Origin: Arthrobacter sp. MYb23 | GTDB taxonomy: Bacteria; Actinomycetota; Actinomycetes; Actinomycetales; Micrococcaceae | Direction: 5' to 3' | DNA length: 64,000 nucleotides | Assembly: GCF_002979775.1 (NCBI RefSeq) | Contig: NZ_PCPR01000001.1 | Span: forward strand, 124,001-188,000 | Shown: in pieces, positions 1-7,950 of the stretch | Layout: every line of letters begins with the position of its first letter | Numbering within the stretch: position 1 is the first letter of the stretch | Made by a program: the position numbers and the translations under genes | The notes under the pieces: generated by a model | The model's database searches: none | The model's input: the letters and a program-made list of their open reading frames with translations, nothing else | Told to the model about the DNA's origin: nothing

Positions 1-1
1 C

Positions 2-1210
2 GCCCGCATTTCACAGCGAATCTCCGCCATCGCAGAGTCCGCCACCCTTGCCGTTGACGCCAAGGCCAAGGCACTGAAGGCCGCGGGACGTCCCGTGATC
101 GGTTTCGGTGCCGGTGAACCCGATTTCCCCACCCCCGACTACATCGTCCAGGCAGCCATTGAAGCGGCCAGCCAGCCGAAGTATCACCGTTACTCCCCCG
201 CGGGCGGCCTGCCCGAGCTGAAGAAGGCCATTGCAGAGAAGACCCTGCGGGACTCCGGCTACAAGGTTGATCCTTCCCAGGTCCTGGTGACCAACGGCGG
301 CAAGCAGGCCGTCTACAACACCTTCGCAACCTTGGTTGACCCGGGCGACGAAGTCATCATCCCCACCCCCTTCTGGACCACTTATCCGGAGGCCATCCGC
401 CTTGCCGGCGGCGTGCCTGTTGAGGTCTTCGCCGGTCCCGAACAGGGCTACCTCGTGACCATCGAACAGCTTGAAGCTGCGGTGACGGACAGGACCAAGA
501 TCCTGCTGTTTGTCTCCCCGTCCAACCCCACGGGTGCGGTTTACAGCCCCGAGCAGGTTGCGGAGATCGGCAAGTGGGCCGCATCCAAGGGTCTCTGGGT
601 TGTTACCGACGAGATCTACGAGCACCTCACCTACGACGGCGTCGAGTTCACCTCCATCGCCACTGCCGCTCCGGAACTGGGCGACAAAGTGGTCATCCTC
701 AACGGTGTGGCCAAGACCTACGCCATGACCGGTTGGCGCGTGGGATGGATGATCGGCCCTGCCGACGTCATCAAGGCGGCCACCAACCTCCAGTCGCACG
801 CGACGTCGAACGTCTCCAACATCATGCAGATCGCCGCTGCCGCTGCCCTCACGGGACCGCTGACCGCCGTCGACGAGATGAAGGTGGCCTTCGACCGCCG
901 CCGCAAGGCAATCGTCGCCGGCTTGAACGCGATTAAAGGCGTTGAATGCCCGACGCCGACCGGCGCCTTCTACGTCTACGCGGACGTCCGCGGCCTGCTG
1001 GGCAAGGAATTTGAGACCTCCAACGGTCCGGTCCGGCCGCAGACTTCGGCTGAACTCGCCACGCTCATCCTCGACGAGGTTGAAGTGGCTGTGGTTCCGG
1101 GCGAGGCATTCGGTCCCTCCGGTTACGTCCGCCTCAGCTACGCACTGGGCGACGAGGACCTCGCCGAGGGCGTCCGCCGGATCCAGGAATTCCTGGGCAA
1201 GGCCAAGTAA
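2..1210 (+). CDS. Aspartate aminotransferase-type PLP enzyme (5' end outside window)
   Basis: Class I/II pyridoxal-phosphate aminotransferase, probably moving the amino group between aspartate and 2-oxoglutarate in the cytosol. The reading frame is open from base 2, encoding [20 protein letters not shown] before the family motif [12 protein letters not shown], so the true start lies upstream of the window. NPTGAVY (substrate/PLP pocket), VTDEIYEHL (PLP-binding Asp and Tyr) and [13 protein letters not shown] (Schiff-base Lys, carboxylate-binding Arg) are all present. It ends with a TAA followed at once by a hairpin terminator. Exact substrate preference (Asp versus aromatic or prephenate) cannot be read from the sequence. 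Confidence 0.9.
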   Translation, partial: ARISQRISAIAESATLAVDAKAKALKAAGRPVIGFGAGEPDFPTPDYIVQAAIEAASQPKYHRYSPAGGLPELKKAIAEKTLRDSGYKVDPSQVLVTNGGKQAVYNTFATLVDPGDEVIIPTPFWTTYPEAIRLAGGVPVEVFAGPEQGYLVTIEQLEAAVTDRTKILLFVSPSNPTGAVYSPEQVAEIGKWAASKGLWVVTDEIYEHLTYDGVEFTSIATAAPELGDKVVILNGVAKTYAMTGWRVGWMIGPADVIKAATNLQSHATSNVSNIMQIAAAAALTGPLTAVDEMKVAFDRRRKAIVAGLNAIKGVECPTPTGAFYVYADVRGLLGKEFETSNGPVRPQTSAELATLILDEVEVAVVPGEAFGPSGYVRLSYALGDEDLAEGVRRIQEFLGKAK

Positions 1211-1222
1211 CAAACAGCCAGC

Positions 1223-1262
1223 GCAAACGCTCTTCCACCGTGACAGGTGGAGGAGCGTTTGC
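1223..1262 (+). terminator. Intrinsic terminator after the aminotransferase
   Basis: A 17-bp stem (1223-1239 with 1246-1262, one G-T wobble) around the 6-nt loop GTGACA starts 12 bases after the TAA. The T tract after it is short (GTTTAAG). It may also shield the convergent response-regulator gene. Confidence 0.75.
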
Positions 1263-1321
1263 GTTTAAGGCGTGGGAGGTGGAGGAGCGTCCGCCGCAAG
1301 CCAGCGGGAGGTGAGAGAGCG

Positions 1322-1996
1322 TCAGAGGAGGCGGCGTTCGGCAGCCCATTTGGTGAGTTCGTGCCGGCTGGAGAGCTGCAGCTTCCGCAGGACCGCCGAC
1401 ACATGCGTTTCCACGGTCTTGATGGAAATGAAGAGCTCCTTGGCTACCTCTTTGTAGCTGTACCCGCGGGCGATGAGCCGCATGACTTCGAGTTCGCGGG
1501 CGGAAAGCTTGTCCAGTTCGTCGTCCGCGATGTCCGCTGGAGCAGTTCCGAACGCGTCCAGCACGAAGCCTGCCAGCCTTGGCGAGAACACGGCATCGCC
1601 ATCGGCCACCCGGATCACGGCATCGGAAATCTCCTTGCCGGAAATGGTCTTGGTGACGTAGCCTCGGGCGCCGGCACGGATCACCGAGACCACGTCCTCG
1701 GCGGCATCGGAGACACTGAGCGCCAGGAAGCTCGTGGTGCCCAACAGGGCCGAAGATCCGGCGATGACCTCACGGCCGCCACCGCCCAGGCCTCCGGGCA
1801 GGTGTACGTCCAGGAGCACTACCTCAGGGCGTGACTCCGCGATCACCGCAATGGCCTGCTCCACCGTTCCGGCCTCTCCCACCACGTCCATGCGCTCGTC
1901 GAGGTCGGCTTTGAGGCCGGAACGGAAGATCGTATGGTCATCCACGATCACCACACGTACCCTGCGTCCCGCACCACTGTCAGGGTTGGTATTCAT
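1322..1996 (-). CDS. LuxR/NarL-type response regulator of the PspC locus
   Basis: 224-aa two-component response regulator. The receiver domain (about residues 12-130) has VIVDDH and the phospho-acceptor Asp63 in LLDVHLP; the conserved Lys lies in VTKTIS. The C-terminal LuxR helix-turn-helix is LSARELEVMRLIARGYSYKEVAKEL followed by SIKTVETH. The gene overlaps the histidine kinase by 4 bp (ATGA), so the two are translationally coupled. By context it resembles the LiaR/EsrR family that controls cell-envelope stress genes. Targets probably include the divergent PspC genes, but no operator was identified. Confidence 0.9.
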   Translation of the reverse strand: MNTNPDSGAGRRVRVVIVDDHTIFRSGLKADLDERMDVVGEAGTVEQAIAVIAESRPEVVLLDVHLPGGLGGGGREVIAGSSALLGTTSFLALSVSDAAEDVVSVIRAGARGYVTKTISGKEISDAVIRVADGDAVFSPRLAGFVLDAFGTAPADIADDELDKLSARELEVMRLIARGYSYKEVAKELFISIKTVETHVSAVLRKLQLSSRHELTKWAAERRLL

Positions 1997-3474
1997 TGCT
2001 TCGCTTCTCCATTCCGTACATCATTGTTCCGCTGGTCCCCGGCATCCACGGTTGCGGACGGAAGGGTCAGGCGGACCTCCGTTCCGTCACTGCTGCTGGT
2101 GATCACTGCGCTACCACCGTGGCGCTTCATCCGGCCAATGATCGATTCCTTCACGCCCAGCCTGTCGTCCGGAACAGCGTCGAGGTCAAAGCCCGGGCCA
2201 CGGTCCTTGATAAAGACCTCCGTGCTTCCCGCGGTGCTCTCCAGATACACGGATACTGTCCCACCACCATGCCGGGCGGCGTTGAACATGGCTTCCCTGG
2301 CGGCCTGGACCAAGGCGTCATGCCTATCCGTCATCTGGGTATCGCCCACGGTCACCACCTCAACCGCATGGCCGTGGGAGTCTTCAACTTCCGCAGCCAC
2401 GGACTTGATCCGGTCAGCAAGGAGGCCGGATTCCCTGGCAGCATCACTGAAGAGCCAGGCCCGGAGCTCGCGCTCCTGTGCCCTTGCCAGCCGCACCACA
2501 TCCTGTTCAGAACCGGCCCGGCGCTGGATGAGGGCGAGTGTCTGGAGTACGGAGTCATGCAAGTGGGCAGCGATCTCAGCACGCTCTGTCTCACGGACGC
2601 GGCCCGCCCGTTCGGTTTCCAGGTCCTTCCAAAACTTCAGGCCCCACGGCAGCAGTACCAAGGCAACACCGCCAAGCACTGCCACGGATGCCAGCAACGC
2701 CAACCAGGTTTGCTCCCACGAGCCCGATCCGGACACCATCACCAGGACGCCTGCCACCACCAGGGCCAGGCCAGCCGCGAGGCGGACCCATCCTCCTGCT
2801 TGGTCGGCCTTTGTCTTGTCCACCAGGCCTGCCCTGCGAGTTTCATCGAGCTGCATCCAGGCAATCGCCGCACCACCCAGAATGGCCGCGGCAGGAATGA
2901 GCGTCCCCAGGGGAACATCCACGCCGAACTGGCGTGCAATCAGGATGGCGGCTACCAGGAGCAGGGCCGCGCCGAGCAATATTTCCTTGCCGTACTGGAT
3001 CTTGCGGAACGAGAACCAGGAGGCCAACGCACTGCCGCCCCACCAGTCGTCCGCGGAAGTGGCACCGAAGCCGGAAGCGGATCCAGCCCCGTGGGTGGAG
3101 CCGGACGCTTGGCCGCCCGGGGCTGAAGCACCAGAAGCAGCCGGTACTCCGCGCACCGCCGGCGACAGGCCGGCGTCGTACGCTGTTGACGCACGGGCAG
3201 GCGTCGCCGCGGTGGGCGGCAGGCTCACTGCGGGAGCAATGGGCGACGCCGGCCGGCGGGCATTGCGCTTGGCGCTCTCATCCGCGGTGGGAACCATGGT
3301 CCACAGCCATGCATAAAAGGCCACGCCGGCCCCGCCGGCGAAACAGGCCAGGATCATGCCGAGCCGGATGAATTTGACGGGCCAGCCCAGATGGTCGGCC
3401 AGTCCGCTGCAGACGCCTGCGATCATGCGGTCGCTGCTGCGGACCAGCGCGGGGCGTTGTACAGCGGTTGTCAT
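1993..3474 (-). CDS. PspC-domain sensor histidine kinase
   Basis: Membrane sensor kinase of about 493 aa. It begins with a PspC domain (SSDRMIAGVCSGLADHLG, then a hydrophobic segment), followed by a Gly/Ser/Ala/Pro-rich linker and several transmembrane helices (about residues 160-275). The HisKA_3 dimerisation region has phospho-acceptor His in AHLHDSVLQTL, and a HATPase domain has DRGPGFDLD. It pairs with the overlapping LuxR regulator. The ATG at 3474 was chosen; an in-frame TTG four codons upstream (3486) is possible and neither has a clear Shine-Dalgarno. PspC fused to a kinase matches EsrS of Corynebacterium glutamicum, which senses cell-envelope stress. Confidence 0.88.
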   Translation of the reverse strand: MTTAVQRPALVRSSDRMIAGVCSGLADHLGWPVKFIRLGMILACFAGGAGVAFYAWLWTMVPTADESAKRNARRPASPIAPAVSLPPTAATPARASTAYDAGLSPAVRGVPAASGASAPGGQASGSTHGAGSASGFGATSADDWWGGSALASWFSFRKIQYGKEILLGAALLLVAAILIARQFGVDVPLGTLIPAAAILGGAAIAWMQLDETRRAGLVDKTKADQAGGWVRLAAGLALVVAGVLVMVSGSGSWEQTWLALLASVAVLGGVALVLLPWGLKFWKDLETERAGRVRETERAEIAAHLHDSVLQTLALIQRRAGSEQDVVRLARAQERELRAWLFSDAARESGLLADRIKSVAAEVEDSHGHAVEVVTVGDTQMTDRHDALVQAAREAMFNAARHGGGTVSVYLESTAGSTEVFIKDRGPGFDLDAVPDDRLGVKESIIGRMKRHGGSAVITSSSDGTEVRLTLPSATVDAGDQRNNDVRNGEAKQ

Positions 3475-3599
3475 GTACCAATCCAAACACGGATCAGGGT
3501 GCCCCGGACCGGGAACCAGCGTTGTTCGGGGGTCTCTCAGGGATCATTCAGGGTATCCCCCAGTAGAGGGCACCATAGCCGAGGCGGCAGGATCGAAGT
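3475..3599. promoter_or_regulatory. Divergent intergenic region between PspC kinase and PspC/LiaF gene
   Basis: 125 bases must hold the promoters of both arms of the stress locus. Upstream of the + gene the sequence CAGGAT lies 6 nt before the ATG, which can be read either as a leaderless -10 or as a Shine-Dalgarno (AGGA). I see no convincing inverted repeat. Confidence 0.4.
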
Positions 3600-5159
3600 A
3601 TGAACGCGAACAGCATGAATCCAGAGGAACCCGGAACGCCTGGCACCGCCGGCGCAACCGGCTCGAGCGCCAATCCTGGCACTTCCACCGGCTCCGCCGG
3701 ATCCGCTTCCGGGGCACAGGGCGAGCCCACTGCCGGCGCTTCTGCGGGCGCTGGTCCCGCAAGCGGCAGCTACGCACCGGCCGGCGAGGCCCCCGTCGCA
3801 TCCCCGACGAACTTCTTCGACTGGATCCGCAACCAGGGCGTCCGCCGTGGACCGGACCGTTGGATCGGCGGCGTCGCAAGCGGCATTGCCCACCGATTCG
3901 GGATCGACCCGCTGATCGTCCGGGGCATCTTCATCGTCCTGGCACTCTTTGCCGGTGTAGGCGTACTTCTCTACGGCGTGGCCTGGGCGCTCCTGCCCGA
4001 GCCGGACGGCCGCATCCACGTCCAGGAAGCTGCTGCGGGCCGATGGTCCGGGGGCATGACCGGAGCGTTGATAACCACCATCATCGGCCTGCCGGGACTG
4101 GGCCGCGGATTCTGGGGCTGGGGCTGGGACGGACTTCCGGGCCTGTTCTGGACGCTCTTCTGGATGGGCGGCGTCTTCTACCTCATCTACTTCCTGGTCC
4201 AGCGCAATAAGGCGTCGAAGGGAACACCCTCCATGGGACAGCAAAACTATGCGGCCAGCCCCGGCGGCAACACTGGTTACGGGACGCCCCCGTCCTATGC
4301 ATCCACTACCACCGCTGGCACCAACACCGGCGTGCCTGTTTACGGTGCGGCTGCACCAGGCGTCAAGCACCAGGGACGGCCCAACCCCGCCGGCGGCTAC
4401 GGCTCCGGCCCGGTTCCGCCGTCGGGCCCCTTCAACCCTTCCGGCCCCTCGGCGCCCTCCGGTCCCCGCCCGCCGTACGGACCCACTCCCCCGCAGTCCT
4501 GGCAGCCGAAGCCGGCAGCGCCCAAGCGAAAGGGCCCTGGTCCTGCAATCGTCGCAGTCTCTGCCGGCGCTGCGTTGCTGGCCGGCGGCACGTTGAAAGC
4601 GCTCGACGCCGGGAACGTCATTGATCTGGGCAACTCGGCCAACGCAGTGGTGTGGGCAACCGGTGCCGCGGTCCTGGGCCTGGGCATCCTCGTGGCGGGA
4701 CTCCGCGGCCGGACGTCAGGGTTCCTCGGCTTCCTCGCAGTGGTTGCCCTGATCATCGGTGGAATCTTCAACGTGGTTCCCAGGAACGGAGACCGCTTCA
4801 CGTTCCATGACGTGAATTGGGCACCTACCAGCCTGGAGCAGGCACGGCTCGGCATCAACGTCACCGGCGGGCAAGGGCAGTTGGACCTGAGCGAGATGTC
4901 CCTGAAGGCGCCCTTGATCTCCGAGGTCACCATTCCCGTTGACGCGACTGCCAGCAATGTCACCGTCATCATTCCCGACGACGTCCCTGTGGAGGTAAGG
5001 GCCGACATGACCTTCGGCAACCTCAACGAACGCGGTGCGGACCGCGGCGGCCGTCTCCAGGACGACCGGACGCTGTACAACACCGAAAAGCCCGGAGCCA
5101 ACCTCGTGGTGGAAATCGACGGCACGTTCAGCAACGTGACCATCCAGGAAGGAAACTGA
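3600..5159 (+). CDS. PspC-domain protein with LiaF-like C-terminal domain
   Basis: 519-aa membrane protein. Residues 1-65 are a low-complexity Ala/Gly/Ser/Thr/Pro tail. About 78-200 is a PspC domain (RRGPDRWIGGVASGIAHRFG) with two to three membrane helices. About 205-310 is a Gly/Pro/Ser-rich linker. About 315-400 adds helices, and the last 110 residues form a soluble domain rich in beta structure (EIDGTFSNVTIQEGN) like the C-terminal part of LiaF/toast-rack proteins. LiaF-type proteins inhibit the partner kinase in Firmicutes; an equivalent anti-kinase role is inferred from the divergent kinase/regulator pair. The next gene begins one base after the stop. Confidence 0.8.
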   Translation: MNANSMNPEEPGTPGTAGATGSSANPGTSTGSAGSASGAQGEPTAGASAGAGPASGSYAPAGEAPVASPTNFFDWIRNQGVRRGPDRWIGGVASGIAHRFGIDPLIVRGIFIVLALFAGVGVLLYGVAWALLPEPDGRIHVQEAAAGRWSGGMTGALITTIIGLPGLGRGFWGWGWDGLPGLFWTLFWMGGVFYLIYFLVQRNKASKGTPSMGQQNYAASPGGNTGYGTPPSYASTTTAGTNTGVPVYGAAAPGVKHQGRPNPAGGYGSGPVPPSGPFNPSGPSAPSGPRPPYGPTPPQSWQPKPAAPKRKGPGPAIVAVSAGAALLAGGTLKALDAGNVIDLGNSANAVVWATGAAVLGLGILVAGLRGRTSGFLGFLAVVALIIGGIFNVVPRNGDRFTFHDVNWAPTSLEQARLGINVTGGQGQLDLSEMSLKAPLISEVTIPVDATASNVTVIIPDDVPVEVRADMTFGNLNERGADRGGRLQDDRTLYNTEKPGANLVVEIDGTFSNVTIQEGN

Positions 5160-5160
5160 C

Positions 5161-5562
5161 ATGAGCATGAACGAGCCAGGCAGCGCCCACGAGGCCCAGC
5201 CGACACAGCCAGTCACCAGGCAGACGCATCCCACCGAGCCACTGCCCAAGGGAACCCGCCCCACGGAGGCCCTGCCCAAACCGGGCCTCCAGCAAATCCC
5301 GCTCACCCCACCGTTGGAGCCCAGCTTCAAGGCAGAACATATTGACAACGACGAACCACAGCAGGCCAGGATCGGAACCGTAGTGTGGGGGTTGATTGTG
5401 ATCGCCCTGGCCGCCTTGATAGTTATCTCCACGCTCGGCTGGGTGACGCTGAACGGTACGTACGTCCTGATCGGGCTCATGATCGGAGCTGGAGCCGCGC
5501 TGGTGGTCGGTGGGCTCCTCTCAGCCCGCAAGGGTTCCAAAAAAGCAGCCACCACGAAGTGA
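5161..5562 (+). CDS. Small two-helix membrane protein of the PspC locus
   Basis: 133 aa. The first 75 residues are polar and Pro/Thr-rich (repeated TQP and PTE motifs), followed by two hydrophobic helices (VVWGLIVIALAALIVIS and YVLIGLMIGAGAALVVGG) and a Lys-rich tail. Topology is probably N-in/C-in. AGGAAGG lies about 9 nt before the ATG and overlaps the end of the preceding gene. I recognise no domain. Its position in the PspC operon suggests a role in envelope stress, which is inference only. Confidence 0.75.
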   Translation: MSMNEPGSAHEAQPTQPVTRQTHPTEPLPKGTRPTEALPKPGLQQIPLTPPLEPSFKAEHIDNDEPQQARIGTVVWGLIVIALAALIVISTLGWVTLNGTYVLIGLMIGAGAALVVGGLLSARKGSKKAATTK

Positions 5563-5593
5563 CAAAGCAACCACAACAGGGAAGTCTGTAGCC

Positions 5594-5842
5594 ATGGACA
5601 AGTTCTTCAGCATCGTCAGGGGCTTCGGCCTGAAGCGTGGTCCGCAACGCTGGATCGGCGGCATCTGCGGAGGGATCGCAGCAAAGCTCAGGGTAGACGT
5701 AGCGTACGTTCGGGTAGCCTTCCTGCTCTTCTGCCTGCTGCCCGGTCCCGCCTTTGTGGTCTACATCCTGGGCTGGCTGATCTTGCCGGACCAGAACAAT
5801 AAGATCGCACTCGAGTCCTTCATCAGCCAGCGTTCCCGGTAA
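5594..5842 (+). CDS. Stand-alone PspC-domain protein
   Basis: 82 aa, almost entirely a PspC domain: RGPQRWIGGICGGIAAKL, then a hydrophobic helix (VAFLLFCLLPGPAFVVYILGW) and a short basic tail. The ATG at 5594 is preceded by AGGGAAG; the same frame is open farther upstream but without family similarity. It closes the + strand arm of the locus and is followed by a strong terminator. It is the third PspC protein in 4 kb and is comparable in size to single-domain PspC proteins. Confidence 0.85.
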   Translation: MDKFFSIVRGFGLKRGPQRWIGGICGGIAAKLRVDVAYVRVAFLLFCLLPGPAFVVYILGWLILPDQNNKIALESFISQRSR

Positions 5843-5856
5843 CTACCGGCAACACA

Positions 5857-5892
5857 GCAGAAGCGCCCCGCCGGTTGGTGGGGCGCTTCTGC
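5857..5892 (+). terminator. Intrinsic terminator after the PspC operon
   Basis: A 16-bp stem (5857-5872 with 5877-5892, one G-T wobble) around the loop GGTT is followed by CGTGTTTT. It starts 14 bases after the stop codon at 5842. Confidence 0.85.
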
Positions 5893-5944
5893 CGTGTTTT
5901 CAGCCAGGTTTCCAATACCGCACCGCCGGGTTGAAAAGTAACCG

Positions 5945-5976
5945 TTTGTGTCCCACCCCACATGCCCGTCTACAAT
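5945..5976 (+). promoter_or_regulatory. Probable pfkA promoter
   Basis: A good -10, TACAAT at 5971-5976, with a weak -35 (TTGTGT at 5946, 19-bp spacer). An isolated TTGAAA lies farther upstream at 5931. The implied 5' leader is about 50 nt. Confidence 0.4.
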
Positions 5977-6034
5977 CATGGGGAGCTCAGCGTGGCGCTC
6001 TGCACGTATTCCTCCAAGCCATGAGTGAGCAAAC

Positions 6035-7060
6035 ATGAAAATTGGCATTCTTACCAGCGGTGGCGACTGCCCCGGCCTCAACGCAGTGATCCGCGGAGCT
6101 GTCCTGAAGGGCATCGCCATCCACGGCCAGGAATTTGTGGGCTTCCGTGACGGCTGGCGTGGTGTGGTTGAAGGTGATGTCATCGACATTCCCCGCACCA
6201 TGGTCCGTGGTATTGCCAAGCAGGGTGGAACCATCCTGGGCACCTCCCGCACCAACCCGTTCGAGAACGGCGGCGGCCCTGACGTCATCAAAGCCCACAT
6301 GGAACGCCTGGGTATTGACGCCATCATCGCAATCGGCGGCGAAGGCACACTGGCTGCTGCCAAGCGCCTCACCGATGCAGGCCTGAAAATCGTCGGAGTT
6401 CCCAAGACCGTGGACAACGACCTCGATGCCACCGACTACACCTTCGGATTCGATACCGCCGTCCAGATTGCCACTGAGGCAATCGACCGCCTCCGGACCA
6501 CCGGCGAATCCCACCACCGTTGCATGATCGCCGAAGTGATGGGACGTCACGTCGGCTGGATCGCACTGCACGCCGGCATGGCTGCGGGCGCGCACGCCAT
6601 CCTGATCCCCGAGCAGAAGGCCAGCATCGAGCAGATCACCGAATGGGTCCAGGAAGCCCACGACCGTGGCCGTGCGCCGCTGGTGGTGGTTGCCGAGGGC
6701 TTCGTTCCGGATCACATGGAATCCCCGCACTCCGAGCGCGGCCTGGACACGTTCGGCCGGCCCCGCCTTGGCGGCATTGCTGACCAGCTGGCTCCCGAGA
6801 TTGAGGCACGCACGGGAATCGAAACCCGCGCCACCATCCTCGGCCACATCCAGCGTGGTGGCGTTCCCACCGCCTACGACCGCGTTCTGGCGACGCGCCT
6901 GGGCATGGCCGCGATCGACTCCGTGGTGGAAGGCCGCTGGGGCACCATGGTGGCCTTGAAGGGAACGGACATCTCCCACGTGGGATTCGAGGAAGCCTTG
7001 GGCAAGCTCAAGACCGTGCCGCAACACCGCTACGACGAAGCGTCTGTGCTCTTCGGCTAG
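6035..7060 (+). CDS. pfkA: 6-phosphofructokinase, ATP-type
   Basis: 341-aa glycolytic enzyme phosphorylating fructose 6-phosphate. MKIGILTSGGDCPGLNAVIRG carries the nucleotide-binding GG motif; PKTVDND has the catalytic Asp; MGRHVGW and the RGG of HIQRGGVPTAYDR are standard. The donor-determining residue in IGGEGTL is Gly, where pyrophosphate enzymes have Asp, so ATP is predicted although the second site is Lys (PKT), as in other actinobacterial ATP enzymes. No clear Shine-Dalgarno precedes the ATG. It is followed 17 bases on by a GNAT gene that has its own apparent -10. Confidence 0.92.
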   Translation: MKIGILTSGGDCPGLNAVIRGAVLKGIAIHGQEFVGFRDGWRGVVEGDVIDIPRTMVRGIAKQGGTILGTSRTNPFENGGGPDVIKAHMERLGIDAIIAIGGEGTLAAAKRLTDAGLKIVGVPKTVDNDLDATDYTFGFDTAVQIATEAIDRLRTTGESHHRCMIAEVMGRHVGWIALHAGMAAGAHAILIPEQKASIEQITEWVQEAHDRGRAPLVVVAEGFVPDHMESPHSERGLDTFGRPRLGGIADQLAPEIEARTGIETRATILGHIQRGGVPTAYDRVLATRLGMAAIDSVVEGRWGTMVALKGTDISHVGFEEALGKLKTVPQHRYDEASVLFG

Positions 7061-7065
7061 TCGGC

Positions 7066-7071
7066 TAGGCT
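7066..7071 (+). promoter_or_regulatory. Leaderless -10 (TAGGCT) for the GNAT gene
   Basis: TAGGCT sits 6 nt before the ATG at 7078 and no Shine-Dalgarno is present, so transcription probably begins at the start codon. Confidence 0.5.
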
Positions 7072-7077
7072 GAATCC

Positions 7078-7827
7078 ATGACTCTAGAGCCCACGTCCGC
7101 TGCCATTATCCAGCTGGCGTGGGCTCGTCGTTTGGGGCTCGACGACGACGCTTTCGCCACCGCAGCTGCCCGGCTCACCACATCCGAGGCAGACCCGGGC
7201 GAGCTCGGCAACCGCATTACCCGGGTGGTTGACTCGGCACGGACTTTGGTATTTCTTCGCCTCTTTGGCGTCTCGGCGCTGGTGGGACCGCAGTGGGCAC
7301 TTGATGCAGCCGCATCCATCCCCGATACCGAGCTCGCTCAACATGTGACACTACTGACCATCACGCGATCACACGGCGGACACGGGCTTGGATCCGCAGC
7401 ATTGTTCTTTGCAGATGATCTCCCGCTTCAGCAACCCTCGGAGGACCTCACGGTTTCGCAGGGGAACCCCGAAGCCATCGGCCTGGAAAGCTTGTGCCCC
7501 CCGGATGACGTCAATGAGGTGGGCCTTCAAGGGCTCGAGCATCGATTTACCATCATGCATCCCGAAGAAGATCAGCCCACGCCCGTGGCATGCGGCGCCT
7601 ACTCCGAGTGGGAAGGCATCCTGGCCAATATGGGCGTTCTGGTTGCGCCTCCCTGGCGGCGGCGGGGCTTGGGCACTTTGGCCGCTTCCATCGCTGCACA
7701 CGAAGCCCTGGCATCCGGCCTGACTCTCCAATGGCAGGCAGATGTCAGCAACACCGGTGCGCTCGCGATGGCCCGCAGCCTTGGTTTTGCCACGGGCGGG
7801 CTCCACGCGAGCGTCCACCTCGGCTGA
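7078..7827 (+). CDS. GNAT-family N-acetyltransferase
   Basis: 249 aa. The C-terminal third carries the GNAT core: ILANMGVLVAPPWRRRGLGTLAASIAAHE fits the acetyl-CoA loop (R/Q-x-x-G-x-G/A), and VSNTGALAMARSLGFATGG is the closing beta-alpha segment. The N-terminal half is not recognisable. Substrate unknown. It follows pfkA by 17 nt but has an apparent leaderless promoter. It converges on the MFS gene with a hairpin between them. Confidence 0.75.
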   Translation: MTLEPTSAAIIQLAWARRLGLDDDAFATAAARLTTSEADPGELGNRITRVVDSARTLVFLRLFGVSALVGPQWALDAAASIPDTELAQHVTLLTITRSHGGHGLGSAALFFADDLPLQQPSEDLTVSQGNPEAIGLESLCPPDDVNEVGLQGLEHRFTIMHPEEDQPTPVACGAYSEWEGILANMGVLVAPPWRRRGLGTLAASIAAHEALASGLTLQWQADVSNTGALAMARSLGFATGGLHASVHLG

Positions 7828-7910
7828 CGGAGACCGTCGGCGGCCGAAGGCGAACCGAACCAGCCCAGCTCTAACCCAGTGGCTGACTGATCCTGCACTA
7901 CAACAGCGCC

Positions 7911-7936
7911 GGACCAGCCTAAAGATGGGCTGGTCC
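7911..7936. terminator. Bidirectional hairpin between convergent genes
   Basis: A perfect 9-bp stem, GGACCAGCC (7911-7919) with GGCTGGTCC (7928-7936), and an 8-nt loop. It lacks a T tract, so termination is likely but less certain. Confidence 0.5.
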
Positions 7937-7950
7937 TGCGGCGGGCCGGG

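Noticed and set aside
11..1213. Long antisense reading frame opposite the aminotransferase gene
   Set aside because: Its composition mirrors the codon bias of the + strand and it has no recognisable motif.
6021..6038. Five-codon upstream reading frame overlapping the pfkA start (ATGA)
   Set aside because: It has no Shine-Dalgarno and codes for a featureless MSEQT; a chance frame is likelier than a leader peptide.
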